A stretch of 64,000 nucleotides of DNA from Canna indica. Lineage: Eukaryota; Streptophyta; Magnoliopsida; Zingiberales; Cannaceae. The stretch spans positions 12,104,501-12,168,500 of the forward strand of contig CP136891.1 in the NCBI GenBank assembly GCA_034359265.1, written 5' to 3'. Below are positions 34,362 to 47,400 of the stretch, piece after piece. The notes below the pieces were generated by a model, which saw only the letters and a program-made list of their open reading frames with translations, did no database searches and had not been told where the DNA came from. Made by a program: the position numbers and the translations under genes. Numbering within the stretch: the first letter of the stretch is position 1; every line of letters starts with the position of its first letter.

Positions 34362-35485
34362 CTAGGATGAACTCATATCGACATCGACGAGCCGCCTCCG
34401 CTTGCAGCGATCACCGGGAAGTGGTCGGTCCACCAGAGCCCTGAGAGCATCCCTCAGGAAGGCTGCACCGACGCCGGCGGTCTCCTCCTCCTCCTCCTCC
34501 TCCTCCTCCTCTCCGTCCTCGGTCTCTTTGGAGAGAATGAGAACGTTGCGGACTCGGCCGCCGAGGGTTGCGATCTCAGCTCTCAGAGTCTTTAAGTGGA
34601 GCGAGCGGAGAGTCTCGATGAGCTCGGGAAGGAGATCGGACCGGTCGTCGCAGCAGACGGAGGCCTCGAAGGCCGCTGTGTGGCCTACGATGGAAGCGGA
34701 GGAAGGGAGCACGACGATCTCGTCGGTCTCGGTGGGGAAGAAGTGCGCCTCGGCGATCTCTTCGGTGCGCTGCTTCAGATCCTTCACGCGCTCGACGACC
34801 TTGGCGAGTAGGGACGCCTTGTCGGTCTGCAGGGAGAGGGTGATGGCAGCTGATGTGAGCGTAGACGCCATAAAAAAGGAGAGGAAAGGGTACTAAAGAG
34901 GAAGCTAATTTACCCTAAAAGAAACCCTAGAAAGCAAAGCTACCTTCCATATATAAAATCTTATAGATGGGACATTTTTAGAATTCCAATCTCTAAAACC
35001 AGGAATTTATGGCTACATATTAGGAAATGAAGTTGAATCCAGGAATATATGAAAACAATTAATCCGGCAAAATATTACATGAGAGAGCTATTTCTATAAA
35101 AACTCTAGCAATTGATTCATTTTCTTATGCATAAACATTGTAGGGGTTCCCTAACTTCAACAATCGCAAACCCTAATAATTAAATTCTAACTGTTACATA
35201 GATCTTCGTGTGTACGAGAGAGAGAACCTTTGGGTCGCAGGAGAGAATGGCTCGCAGGCGATCAAGGTGGGACTTTATGCGTTCCCTCCGGCGGCGCTCT
35301 GCTTCCCGGTGGTTCCTGGAGGCGACGAGCGCTCGATCCATCGGCGCGGCGTCGGCGTCGGCGATCGTCTCCATATCGACGTGGGGGTAAAAGGAGGCCA
35401 TGAAGTATGCGGGCAAGCCGCTCAACATCGCGCCCGGATCAGTCTCTTGGCGGCCCGGCGCTCCCGTCGACAGCGGTTGGTACAT
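34362..35485 (-). CDS. bHLH transcription factor with C-terminal ACT-like region, two exons, 240 aa
   Basis: Minus-strand exons 35485-35228 (86 codons) and 34826-34362 (154 codons plus stop) join in phase 0 at AAG|GT and CAG. The basic region has His59, Glu63 and Arg67, the H-x3-E-x3-R signature of E-box/G-box (CACGTG) binders. Helix 1 ends exon 1 and helix 2 begins exon 2 with TDKASLL, a typical intron position. Residues about 130-185 (VCCDDRSDLL, LRAEIATLGGR) resemble the ACT-like dimerisation region of the bHLH30/106/AKS group; subgroup placement is inference. A run of about ten Glu near residues 192-202 comes from a CTC-repeat tract (34484-34511) and may vary in length. The start is the ATG at 35485, 70 bp below a TATA box. 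It is a nuclear protein, and its targets cannot be read from sequence. Confidence 0.9.
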
Positions 35486-35556
35486 GACGTCGTTTAAGCT
35501 GTAGGTAACTAAAGGAAAGGTCGTCGCAGAGAGAGAGAGGAAGGTGATGGTGTATT

Positions 35557-35566
35557 GTATATATAA
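35557..35566 (-). promoter_or_regulatory. TATA box of the bHLH gene
   Basis: The minus strand reads TTATATATAC about 72-80 bp before the ATG at 35485, giving a short 5' UTR that agrees with the chosen start. Confidence 0.65.
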
Positions 35567-35733
35567 GTGGCAGATGGGAGACTGCAAAGGGAATAATACG
35601 ATCGAGTCCACTTTGCCGGGTTTAACTAAAAGGGTTACTTATTGCAGTGCAAGTTTGACGAAGACAGCAATATTCTCGTAAGCATCCAGACCTAGGCCTA
35701 GTGGGTCCACTCTACACATGTGTAGAGATAGCT

Positions 35734-35758
35734 TATATATATATATATATATATATAT
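35734..35758. repeat. TA microsatellite
   Basis: Uninterrupted TA run of about 12 repeats. Confidence 0.9.
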
Positions 35759-36599
35759 GGTTTCATCTCGGTAGAAACAAAGCTTATGATCCTGTTTCTG
35801 CATGCTTTTGAATTTCTTTATACATAATTATGTAGTAGCTACTAGCTAGGGCAATTCTATATTAAATCAGTTAGGAGGTTTATAATAAATTTATAACTCA
35901 TTCATACAATACTTGTAAAAAACATAGTCATTTGCCAATACGCCAATACTGACTTTGCTTGACTATGTGTCAGTGTCTAACTTATATAGTCAATTATGAA
36001 AATCATTAAAATCAAAATTCTCTCAAGAAAGTAATGCAATTATAGGTTATTAATTGATATCCGGCTTCCTTTTGTATTAATTATTTAGTTATTTTCTTTT
36101 TCTTGGAAAAAAAACAATCATATGAGGAGGCCAAAACTTCTGCTTTATTTTTGTCATATTTTACTAACCAGTAATTACTTAATCACATCAAGAAAAAGTA
36201 TTGTATTACATTTAATCAAAGTATTATATTTAATCCAATTTAATTCAGTTTGGAGGAGGCAAACGTATTAAAAGTGAAAGTATATGAACCAAAGTTATGG
36301 AGATTTATCTAAAAAACCATCGGTATTATATTTAATCCAATTTGGAGGCATAGACCAGCATGTATCCCCATTATTATTGTTACTATTGGTACACTCAGAT
36401 ATAGATCTACATGCATAATTAACATTGAGAGCCAATATCTTAGAATTAAAAAAGAGTATCAATAGGGAATTCATAATTATTAAAAAAACTTGATTCTGAG
36501 CATACCATAGTGTAAAGGGTGTTCAAATAGAGTGTCATAGCAACCAAAGAATACTTAATTGTATCGAACTATGCACCCTATATATTGAAATGATACTCA
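35759..36599. other. Intergenic DNA, no feature recognised
   Basis: AT-rich. GTATTATATTTAATC(A/C)AA recurs near 36202, 36222 and 36321, a minor dispersed repeat. No exon seen. Confidence 0.4.
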
Positions 36600-37460
36600 A
36601 TACATATTGAATACCGTTAAATCAAACCTCGATCATTCGCCAAAGGATCCTAGCTGACTCACAATCAAATAACACATGATATATGATTTCATGATGGCTG
36701 CAACGCTGGACACATGAGAAGTGATCAACCCAAATCTAAACAACTTCTCTGCAATGATAATTTACTATGCAAAACCTTCCAAACAAAAAAATTAACTCGA
36801 GGGACAACCAACACTTCTCAAATATTTCTCCATTTAGGAGGGGAATAAAATTATAGACTGATTTAAAATTAATAATTCGATTATTATCATGCCATCAAAT
36901 CCGCTTATCCTCACTAGATTGTGAAGGAAGGGTAATGCTGGTAATTGCCTCCACCAAAGGCTTACCAAGAATCAGTAAACACAAACGTACTAACACCATT
37001 ACCAATTAGTTTTCTAGATCTAGTTTTAAGTTTATCAACAATAGAACAAATAAGTTTCCAAGCATTACTTGAGTTAGTGCAACGATTACATCACAGAAAA
37101 ATATGGTCATATTTAGCAGTAACAGTAGATATAAAAATGGAGTCCAAGTAATTAACAAGATGAGAAACACTATTAGGAATTTAAGGAGAATCTCATAATA
37201 CTAACATTTTTAATCCCAAGACCACGACATGCCTTAGGTTTCACATCTTCCTCCCATGCTGTTAAATGAATCCCCTTCCGGTCAATTTTAGAGTTCCATA
37301 AAAAATATTCCCTATTAATGAAAGCAATTTTCCTTAAGATGCTCCCGGAATGAAGAGGAACAAAATTAATAACCGAATTGATAAACACAATGCGCCTTGC
37401 TTGGGAAAGACTATTTCTGTTCCAATTATTAAGCCTATCATTGATTTTATCAAATTATAA
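36600..37460 (-). pseudogene. LINE relic (reverse transcriptase C-terminus and zf-RVT), minus strand
   Basis: On the minus strand, a WNSKIDRKGIHLTAWE block followed by CRGLGIKN (37220-37325) matches the region after the LINE reverse transcriptase. Further along, CSHHEIIYHVL followed by a CESARI-like block (about 36640-36710) matches the zf-RVT zinc-binding domain. Several stops and frame changes separate them. No poly(A) tail or target duplication was identified. Confidence 0.7.
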
Positions 37461-38163
37461 TCCCTAGCCTTACTAAAGTGAGGGAAATATTGGTACCTAA
37501 ATATCACATCGGGAATTGTCCCGCTCTCATATTAAAACACTTTAGTTTCGTTCAACTACAAGGCATTATAGATTATTTATATTCTCTGAGTAGCCTAAAA
37601 TATTTTAAAAAATTCTTTTTGATGAGTTTTAAAGATGTTTAAGATTTTTGGAGCAAAAGTCTTTAGTGACTTAGTTTTTTATAAGAAACTCTTGATCATT
37701 AAAAGTTTCACTGATTGAGAGGACGTTGTAGGTTATTTGTATTTTTTAGTTGCCTAGGAATATTCTTATGTGATATGAAATAGATTTAGTGAATAAAAAC
37801 ACTTTTTCAATAAATTTTGAAGGTGTTCAAGAGTTTCAGGCAAAAGTCAATTTTGAACACTAAAAACTTAAAGATAATTTTTAATAAATAAAAATTTTCA
37901 TATTATAAAAAAATACAATAAATGTCTATTTTTTAATTTAAAAATTAGTAAAAAATTTATCACTCGAGAATTCTAAGTCTTTAAAATAAGCTAAATTGGT
38001 AAAGATATAATCAATATAAGCTTTATCCAGCAGTTAACACTAAAAATAGAGGAAAGTGATGAAAAAGGAAATTAATAGCAGTAACAAAAGAGTTCCAGCT
38101 GTGTGCTTATATCTTTGAAATGAATGCATTATATGAATGGATTTGATATAATTGAATGCATGA

Positions 38164-38219
<56 letters not shown>

Positions 38220-38444
38220 AGATTTGCAACTTCTATTTTTTAGTATGAAAAAAACCAAGCATCTACACATGATAGAGCAAACCATACGGGCACTCCAGAT
38301 TGTTAGTTCTCCTTGATATAAACCATGTTGGTAAGCATTATCTCTTCATAGAGAGGGAGCTGAATGTTTGATAGCTGAGGGGGAAGGAGAAGTTATCCAG
38401 TACTCCTGCAAACAATGTGGGTGAAGAATACAAAAATAAAGTGT
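37461..38444. other. AT-rich DNA downstream of ECM29
   Basis: Contains the microsatellite at 38164-38218 and probably the ECM29 3' UTR (below 38445). No other feature recognised. Confidence 0.4.
38164..38218. repeat. AAT trinucleotide microsatellite
   Basis: About 18 uninterrupted AAT units, near the ECM29 3' end. Likely polymorphic. Confidence 0.95.
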
Positions 38445-41400
38445 TCACACTATTCCACTTGTAGAAGAAGCTTTTTGCCCGAGATCTTCCAGAATGCTGA
38501 TGCATTGCCTAAGCAATGTCTTTGCTTGCTCACTTTTCTCGACCTGACACAAATAAACAAGCTCGTCTTTGAACTCAATACCTTCTTTATGTCTGGATGT
38601 ATCTCTGTAGAGTTTGCTCATCTCCAATAAACACTCTGAAGCAGCAACATGCACCTGAGGCAGAAAAGAAGCACAAATGACCAAAAATTGCTGAGCGATT
38701 GTGCTGATAGAAAGGAAAAAAGAATTCATCAGCTCGATGAGATGACTAGCCTATCAACTTCACATAGGCCCACCATCAACCTAATTAAAATGATTAAACA
38801 TAAGTTGATGGTAGCACACCATCAAACCTTAAACCAACACATCCAATATACTTCGGAACTAAACCGGGGCATTACAATCTCCCTCACTTATGTCTTAACG
38901 TCTTGTCAAAATCCAACTCAAGTCTAACAGCGCAAAATCACACCCAAGTCGGCGGCATGTGCCGTCTAGCCTAGTAGCGGCTTCACCCTATCTCTTGTGC
39001 AACCCTTTCTTACATAGTCTTTCTCACCGTGCTTGGACTACATCGTGTTTTGATATCATTTGTTACGACTGGCTCGATGGAATAACTAGCCTATCAACTT
39101 CACATAGGCCCACCATCGACCTAATTAAAATGCTTAAGCAGAAATTAATGGTAGCACAACCATCAAATCTTAAACCAATACAACATCCAATATACTCCCA
39201 ATGTGGAAACTGGGGTATTAAGTGTGCTATTTGAAATTGCCAAGGAGAACTTGGGAGGATTCTAGGCAAGACACCTGAATTTAACTTTGCATCGTGAAGT
39301 ATGATTTATTTATAAATACACAACTGTATTATGCTATGAACATGAACCCAATTTGTTTCTAATTGGCAATGGTGGTTATACACCGCTTTCTACTATTAAT
39401 ATAATATGAATCATATATCAAAAGTGCAATTTCTAGTTCCAAGATGATAACAGATATATGAAGATTGGCTTAACTCTGGGCGTCTGGACAAATACATGGC
39501 AGTTACACTATTTCAAAGTACAGTGACAACCACTTTAACCAATATTGCTAATATCATTAATAATGAACAGGCTGCTAACAGACCTAAGCAAATTGTTTCT
39601 TTCTTAACCATATTTCCTGACCTTCCACTCCAAAATTGTTCAATCAATAAAAAGAGATTTTTATCTCACCACTTTAGAACACTGCTTAGTAGTGAGTTTG
39701 GAATACCTACATATTCTGTATTGACTTCAAACATAATGGTCAAATACTGGCAAAAACAAATTATAGATATGGCATGCCTCAATGCACCATCGAAATGTAA
39801 ATTATGACTATGTAGTAACTCAGTCCATTAATCATAGTTAACATAAGTGCATATGTCCAAAGAACCTTGAAATATGAATAATCCTCAGCACTAATTCCAC
39901 ACTTCCTGTCTGATAGCAAATTCAGAAAACCAAACAGACTTAGCACATACTAGTATTATGAGCAGTATGCCAAGCCATACCACCCAATAGCAAACAAGAA
40001 ACAATAAAATAATACAATGATGACAGCACCAATCCTTTGTGGGATCAGTATCCTAAATCTGAGTAAAGGATATCTTGTTTCACCATAATAAAGATACAAA
40101 CTAGTTTGCATTAAAGCTATAACTGGTGCATCTTAATAGCTAAACATAATTTGGATATTGTAAATCTGATACATGGATATCTTGCTTCACAATATCTAGT
40201 ACTAACTAGTTTGCATTAAAGCCGTATTTGGTGGATCTTAACTAAACATAAATAGGATATTGTAAATCTGATACATGGATATCTTGTTTCACCATATTAA
40301 GTAATAATTAGTTTCGATTAAAGCTATAATTGGTCGAACTTAACAACTAAACATAATTTGGATGTTGTAAATCAATGAACATTTGTAGGTTTTAAAATAT
40401 GGGGAATAAATACCTGAGAAATCTTCACAACGTGAATGCATTCAACTACCTTTGGTGCCACAGAATCAAATAGCTGAAATGCATAAGAGAACACTATAAT
40501 TAAAAGGAAATAACTAAAAATAAAAATTTCAATAGCCAAATGGACTAAGTTACCTCCAAAATTAATTGAGTTGATTCGCTTGAATAAATAGCATTGCCTT
40601 CTGAAACATGATGGAACTTTGAACATAACTCCTTGATTGATGAGAAAGCAGACATTTTCACTGGAAATCAAGCACCAAAAAATATAAATATTAATAAGTG
40701 CTTTTTAATTGATTATCATATATTAAGAAATGGAGATACCTGGCCAATTCAATCCAGGCGACAGAGAACATGAAAACACTTCAATTAAGTTTCTACTATT
40801 CTTCAGAATATCGTGAAGATGAGCTATACTGATGCAAGATGTAACACAATCTAAAACCTTGTTGAGAGGTACAGATGCATCTTCCATATTATCTTCACCT
40901 GTGGCAGAAAAGAAAATCTCAGAACATCTTCAGTTGCATGGCTTGATTGATGACTAAAGCTTTTTGTTAGACGATTAACTGAAATTGCAAATCCATAATG
41001 GAAAATCAAAAAACTATTCACATAATCAACAACTCATACAACTATGCCATATTAGTTCAGCAGTTTTCTTTCTTCAGAGAAAGAGAGATAATTGGACTCT
41101 TATAACATACACGTTAACATCTGCTGAAGTTAAAATTTGTGTTTCGGAAATATAGAAAACCCACTTATGCCATAGCGTAGAAGAAACAAATACCACAGCA
41201 GGTTTGTTGTTTTCTTCTCAATTTTTTTTAATAATAATCAAGTTGGCAATTCCATAATTAGGATGTGCTATCTGATCATTATACTTGATTAAAACCCAGC
41301 ATCATCAGAACTTAACTCAAGTTTGATGAAGTTACAATCAAAACAATTTTATTTGGTAATAATAGACATCTTGTATAATTAACTTAACCATATAACATTT

Positions 41401-44400
41401 AAATCCATATTTATTATAACATTGATTCCAGCTAAATTTCAGTTCAATTTAAAACATGATTTTTATTATTGCATTTTACTTGGACATCTACAATACTAAC
41501 TGATTTATTCATATTCAATTACAGAAAATTGCATTTCAATCCAACAAAACTATGCATTACCTGAACCTTTAGCATAATTAGATTAAAGTGATCTCAATTC
41601 AAATTGTTTTTTAATTCATTCAAGTAAACCTTTTGAAGCAAAATTGAAATAAATTATTATGGTAGACTATTTAATCGATTCTTAATAAAATTGACTTGAA
41701 GTGAATTTTTTAAATCAATTAACCTAAAGGTAAAGGCTTTTTACCAAATTGACAAATAAATGACAAATTGAGAATAGATATATCAAATTAGTAAAAAATA
41801 ATGCCATTTCGCATTGTGTTTTGATCTTTTTTCTTAATTTTTGCTTATATCAAATTATACTTCATTTTCTTGTTGGTTCCTTTACTTTGTCCGGCCTTTC
41901 TAGTTCCTAAGCAAAGTAGCTTTTGTCGCAGATTGGTTAAATAAGAAAATGGAATTGCTAATTAAGTACTAATTAGACGAATTTTGGATATAGACATCTC
42001 GTTGTGGAGATTCAAGGAGGATGAAATTCATCCCATTTGCAACTTCCTCCCTTCTCTCCTTTTATCTTCCTCGACCCTGCATATCTCTTTCCCGCATACA
42101 TCTAGCATTCCTCCAACAAATTCCTAATAGAGCTGAATCTGGCAATAGCACTAATGGAGATTGATAAAATAATGATTTTGATAATTTTAGTGAAGTTTCC
42201 CGCGACCATGCCAACTTATATTCAAATCTAAACGTTACAAAATCTTAATCAGTAACAAGCCATGGAATTATCACTGGAAGGAATCCTGTCCAATTATGTA
42301 GCATCTGCCAAACTTTTGTCAGTGTGACAGTAAGTCAACTTGATTCTTATGAATACATGTACATATCAAATAATCAGATATGCCACATGTCCATGTCATG
42401 TCATGAAGCCATTGTAAGAATCAAGCATGTTATCTACAACACTGTTAAGAAATTGGATAAACGGATGATAAGCTGGATATATTTTATTATAGTGTTATAT
42501 TGACAACGGGTCGAAAACCATAATAGAGTAGTATTTAAAACCTTCACAGAACTTTATACATACATCTATGGAACAAAATAGGCATAACATACACTCCATC
42601 ACATGCTAGAAACTGATTATTGGGATTTTGTGGTCACCTGTCTCAGTAGCCGAGCTATTGGAATTAGTATTCTTGGTCTTGCTTGTAGAAGATTGAATGC
42701 AAACATCATAGAGTATAGGAAAAACTTTATTGAAAAAATCTGTGCTGTTGAATACTCTTACGACCTGGAAAGTATGAAACTGTTAGGTATATGAACATAG
42801 AGTATAATTTTCTAATTGTCCATGACGATGTCCAGATTAACTGTTCTGATTTAAGAACACCATTAAAACATTGAAAAAGAAAACTTCATGTGAAAGCTCA
42901 ATAGTTGCAAATATCGGAGCTCATGAATGCAGCCTCTGAAAACATGTTTTAAACTTTCAAATATATATAGAAAAGTTGAAACTTGCTAATTGCTGCTTCT
43001 TGTAGCAACATATCGCTGCTACTACTCTGATGTACAATTACCATTTTTTCTAGTTAGTACAATCTTAGTGGTATTATGGTATCATATGTAAAGATTAATC
43101 ATTGAAGTACAGCACTAACTCTAGGCTTAGTAGTAGAAGGAAATTATATTGCCTAGGATGTGCTTACAAACTCAACCTTAGCACAAATGCACAACACTCT
43201 GCAGTATTTACTTATTGGAAGAATACAGAATGTGCACACTCGAACAAACTGGAACAATTGGTATAGTCAGATAAAATGCATCATGATGGCAATATGCTGG
43301 TTACCATTTTCTGGGCCATTTAATCAATTATTTTGCTGCCAATTTTCCCTAGAGAAAAGATGCAATATCTTGTGTTGTAATTTACCATCAATTATGCCGA
43401 AATGATTTATCAAATAAAATTAGCTGATGAAATAATTCGATCACTGCAGGAGTTTAATGTAATAAAAGTTCTAAGTCTACTTGCAATCATAGAACTTCTG
43501 ATCATCAACATCACTATCCTTTGTATTCTAAGACTGGACCACAGGGTGACAAACGCCTCAAGCCTTCGGACCTTCAATTAATTTCCAAAATTAAAACGGT
43601 AGTACAAGAACTCCCTGATTTGGAGCTACCAGCAATTCCTTGATAAGGGTGTCCTTCTCATCATAAGGTTTCAGTGGTGCTCTTTTTATGTTGATCTTTC
43701 GTCCGAGGCAAAACCTCGAACACATGGGACATGCTGTTATAAGACATTTTCTGCAATGGGATCGCATATTCGGATTTGTGGGCTCTTTGCAAATCGTGCA
43801 TCTATCACAGCCCTTGGTAACATCAGTGTTGTCTTCCCATGTATGAGGGCAATCCCTCATTTCAGCAGGTAATGTCACTGTTACTCTCCATGAGAGCTCT
43901 GGTTGATCTGATGTGGTGATGACGAACGCTGTTTCATATGGATAATTATTGTAATCAATGGCGAGCTTGGTTGCTTGCCCAGACTCGCCTTCGGAGAAGG
44001 AGCAGATTCCTTCACTATCAGGTTCGTTTAAATCGACCGAAACGACATCCCAGTCGTTGGTTAGATCTAGGTTTTCCATTACTGCAGCTCTGGCAATGTT
44101 TCCGCTTTTCCCTTTACAATCGCGGGCAAAATGTCCTTCTTCCCCGCAAATGAAACATTTGCATTTTCTGACCTTGTCTGCATATTTTCGTTTGAATATC
44201 CTAACATGGGTATCATGAGGCTTACCCTTGTAGGATGTTGACTTTCTGAGACCGTATTTCTTTTCTTTCTGGTAATACCCGGGTATGGGTATTTGAGCAC
44301 ATATTGAAAGATTTTTCAAACCTCTGGCTAACGCAGCCTTCTTGCATTGGTCCTCGATATAATTGTATGTGAAGTGTATCCGAGGGAATAGACCAACCTG

Positions 44401-47400
44401 ACAGCCAGGGTATTTGGTGAAGAATGCTGTCTCTAGCTCTCTTCCTAGGAGTGGCGGCATTTTCTTAAAAAATTTATCTGAAATTTCTGTGGATATAAAC
44501 AGTCTGTCTGATTTTGCAGCCAAAATCTTGTATTCATTAATATAGCTTAAGAGATCCTTGATGTTGTGACAGGAGAGTCGTTCTAAATCTTCATAAGCAC
44601 GAGTCTGTTCCTCTGTTGACCCTGTGGTGGGGTCTTCCATCAAGAACAATCTTCTTACTTGTGATAAAATATTTTGGGGATCTTCAGCTATCCCTGTGAT
44701 TTCATCATACTCGGCAGGGTAGGACATTCTCCATTGAATCCAAGCCTTCTTTTCTATTTCTCCGAGTAAATTCTCCACATAACACATCTTCGATTTGTTG
44801 TCGGGCCAATTTCTTTCATTTAGCAGGTTCAGTGTGATGGACTCCCATCGAGATATGACATCTGCGTACTGGCCAACGTTCTCAGGTAGTACCAAAATCG
44901 CTCCTGTGTTAATTTGAGCAGTGGGTAAGTTGTAAACTTCAGAATAGTGTTTTGAGTATCCTCCTCGCAGTTTGCCGACTCTTGAGGATATAGTTGGTAT
45001 GCTTTGGGGTAACTGTGGTGCTACACGTCCCGGGGGATATTGAGCGGGTCCCATAATGGGTTCTCTGGGGATGGCTCTGATACCACAATAAAACGGGAAG
45101 CGTGCTTCTCAAATTGATCACGGGCTACTAAGAACGCTGGAACAACTTGAGGAAAAGGAAAGCTTTGAAAGCTTAAGATTAATATCAAGAGAAAGGATTA
45201 CAAGAGGGAAAAGTAGAACTCTTCGGTGGTTCCGGAGTATGTTCTGCAATTCCATGAGCATGCCTATTTATAAGGTAAGGAGAGACTCTTGATGAGGCTC
45301 AATAAGTGAGTGCGGGTGTTCATTGGACCCCATCGACCACTCACTTGATTTGACCTTTACAGTAAGAGAATCTCAATTATTTTGCAAGTTACAGTGCATA
45401 TAGCTGTAAAGTAATAATACGGGTCAGCTAAAGTATCCTGGTGCCATCATATCTTGCATTATTGCCGTCCTTGTGATTCTGTTGGTCGGCCTTATCTCTT
45501 CATTATTGTCGTCCTTGTGATTCTGTTGGTCGGACTTATCTCTTCGTTAGATAAGGTTGTATCTTGTGCTGGAATATAGGTTACTACTGGTGCTGCTGAC
45601 GATCATCTTGTGGCATGACTCGAGATTCTTGATATGTTGAGTCAGCGGTTTGATATCATCTTCTGCGTACTTGTCGTCAGACTGTTCTAGCCTGGCCTTT
45701 TGTAAGTAAGCCATGGCCAGTAGCCCTTGTAGTTCTGATAGGACTGTTCTTGTTTGATCCTGGTGGATTTGAATTAACTTGTTGGTCCATTCATCAAGCT
45801 CCTCCAGCGAGTAAATTTCACCAAACATTACATTGCACGACAATGTTTCGACTTCTTCCAGTTTTCTGGATCCGCTGAGAACGGCCCAGTGTTGTGAAGT
45901 CATAATTGATCTCTTGGTGGAGGCATACGTTTTTCTGCAAGCGTCTGCAAGTCTCTTTAGCTGGTCTAATATCATCTGCACAAACAAAGCGAATTAAATT
46001 TAAACTAGATAACTTGGAATTTTGTGAAGGGGTTATCCTTCCCCTGCAAATATTTATTAACAAGGTTATTGCTTCCTTGGTAAATTTTGTTAACGGGATT
46101 TTACTTTCCCGGCAGGTATTTGTTAAGGGGGTTCCTGCTTCCCCCGGTCTGGTTCTGATTCGTTCAGTTGTCCTTGGAGGGACGATGCTCCCTCCGGTAG
46201 TTCTCCATCATTTCTTCGATTTCATCATCAGCTGTGCGTAATCTTTTGGTCATCCTTCTCATGGCCTTTCGTAGTATCTTTTCTTCTTCAACCCAGAGGT
46301 TGTAGTCGGCCTGGCTGTCAATAACTGGGGTGCGTTCTTCACTTCGGGCAGAAGAACTTTCAGGTTGTTCGAGACTAAGTCTTTTCATCATTTCGTCAAA
46401 CTCACGATCTCGTTCAGTTTCAAAGTCCTCAGTAGGAGGTTGTTCAAAGTTAGCAAGTCGGACTATCACACCCTCTTCTTCTTCAAGTTCTCGCCAGTAG
46501 GGAATGTTGGCCCATCTAGGCCAGTCATCTGCATTTTCAGATATTTTCTGTTCAATAACTGTCTTGGCTTGAAACACTTCCTCAGTTTCTTCTTTGGTTT
46601 TTGGTATCTCTTCTTCCATCCTTCTGCGAAATTCCGTCATATAATCTTCATATTCTGGAAGTTGGCTCATTCTGATGGGTGAACCGTAATAAAAACTATT
46701 CTCTGGATAATAGTCGTAGTAGCCATTGTAGTCATAGTCTGCAAATTCCTCTAACAGGATGCTAATGGCCTCTTCATGGTCAGCTATGTCATTAGCCGTT
46801 TCCTGTGTCCAGTCTATAACTGCCATCTGTACTATTTCTTCTGATAAAGTTTGATCAATCTGAAGTACTGCCTTGCAAAGTTGTTGTAGAATTCTTTGCG
46901 GAGGATTGTTTTTCTTTGATTCTTCAAGGGCTCCTTCTAACTGTACCAGATATTGATTGACTGAGTCAGTTGGCTCCTGGACTTGGATTAGATGTACCGT
47001 AAGTCTTGAGAGCGCATCTGCTAGTGAATTCAGCTTGCCGTCAATATGTTCAAAGTTAATTTGAACTCCGGTACCTGTCACATAATCAAGAAAGTTTAGC
47101 CACCGAACTCTGGATGGCTTTGTAGAGGCAGATTTGTTGTAGAAAGAAATGATAGCCTGGCAGTCTGTTCGTAGGGTAATTTCTTTCTGATCTAAGTAAT
47201 GGATCTTGAGGGCTCTCAAAGTCTCCATACATGCAAATATCTCTGCATCAATGGCTGATTTGGTGACTGGAAATTTGCCACTAGCATAGGCACAAACTCT
47301 TTCTATGCTCCGTGGGTCATTCTTCCTGGGCTTCCATTTACATACCCCCCCCCAACCTTCCATGCATCCATCTGTCTCAAGGATGATGTATGCTCCTGGT

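Noticed and set aside
34402..34896. Ser-rich + strand frame opposite the bHLH exon 2
   Set aside because: The Ser run is the complement of the Glu-coding CTC repeat; the bHLH frame on minus is supported by motifs and splice sites.
40055..40372. Tandem units considered as a CRISPR or satellite array
   Set aside because: Only three diverged units of about 105 bp with no spacers, in a plant intron; recorded as a simple tandem repeat.
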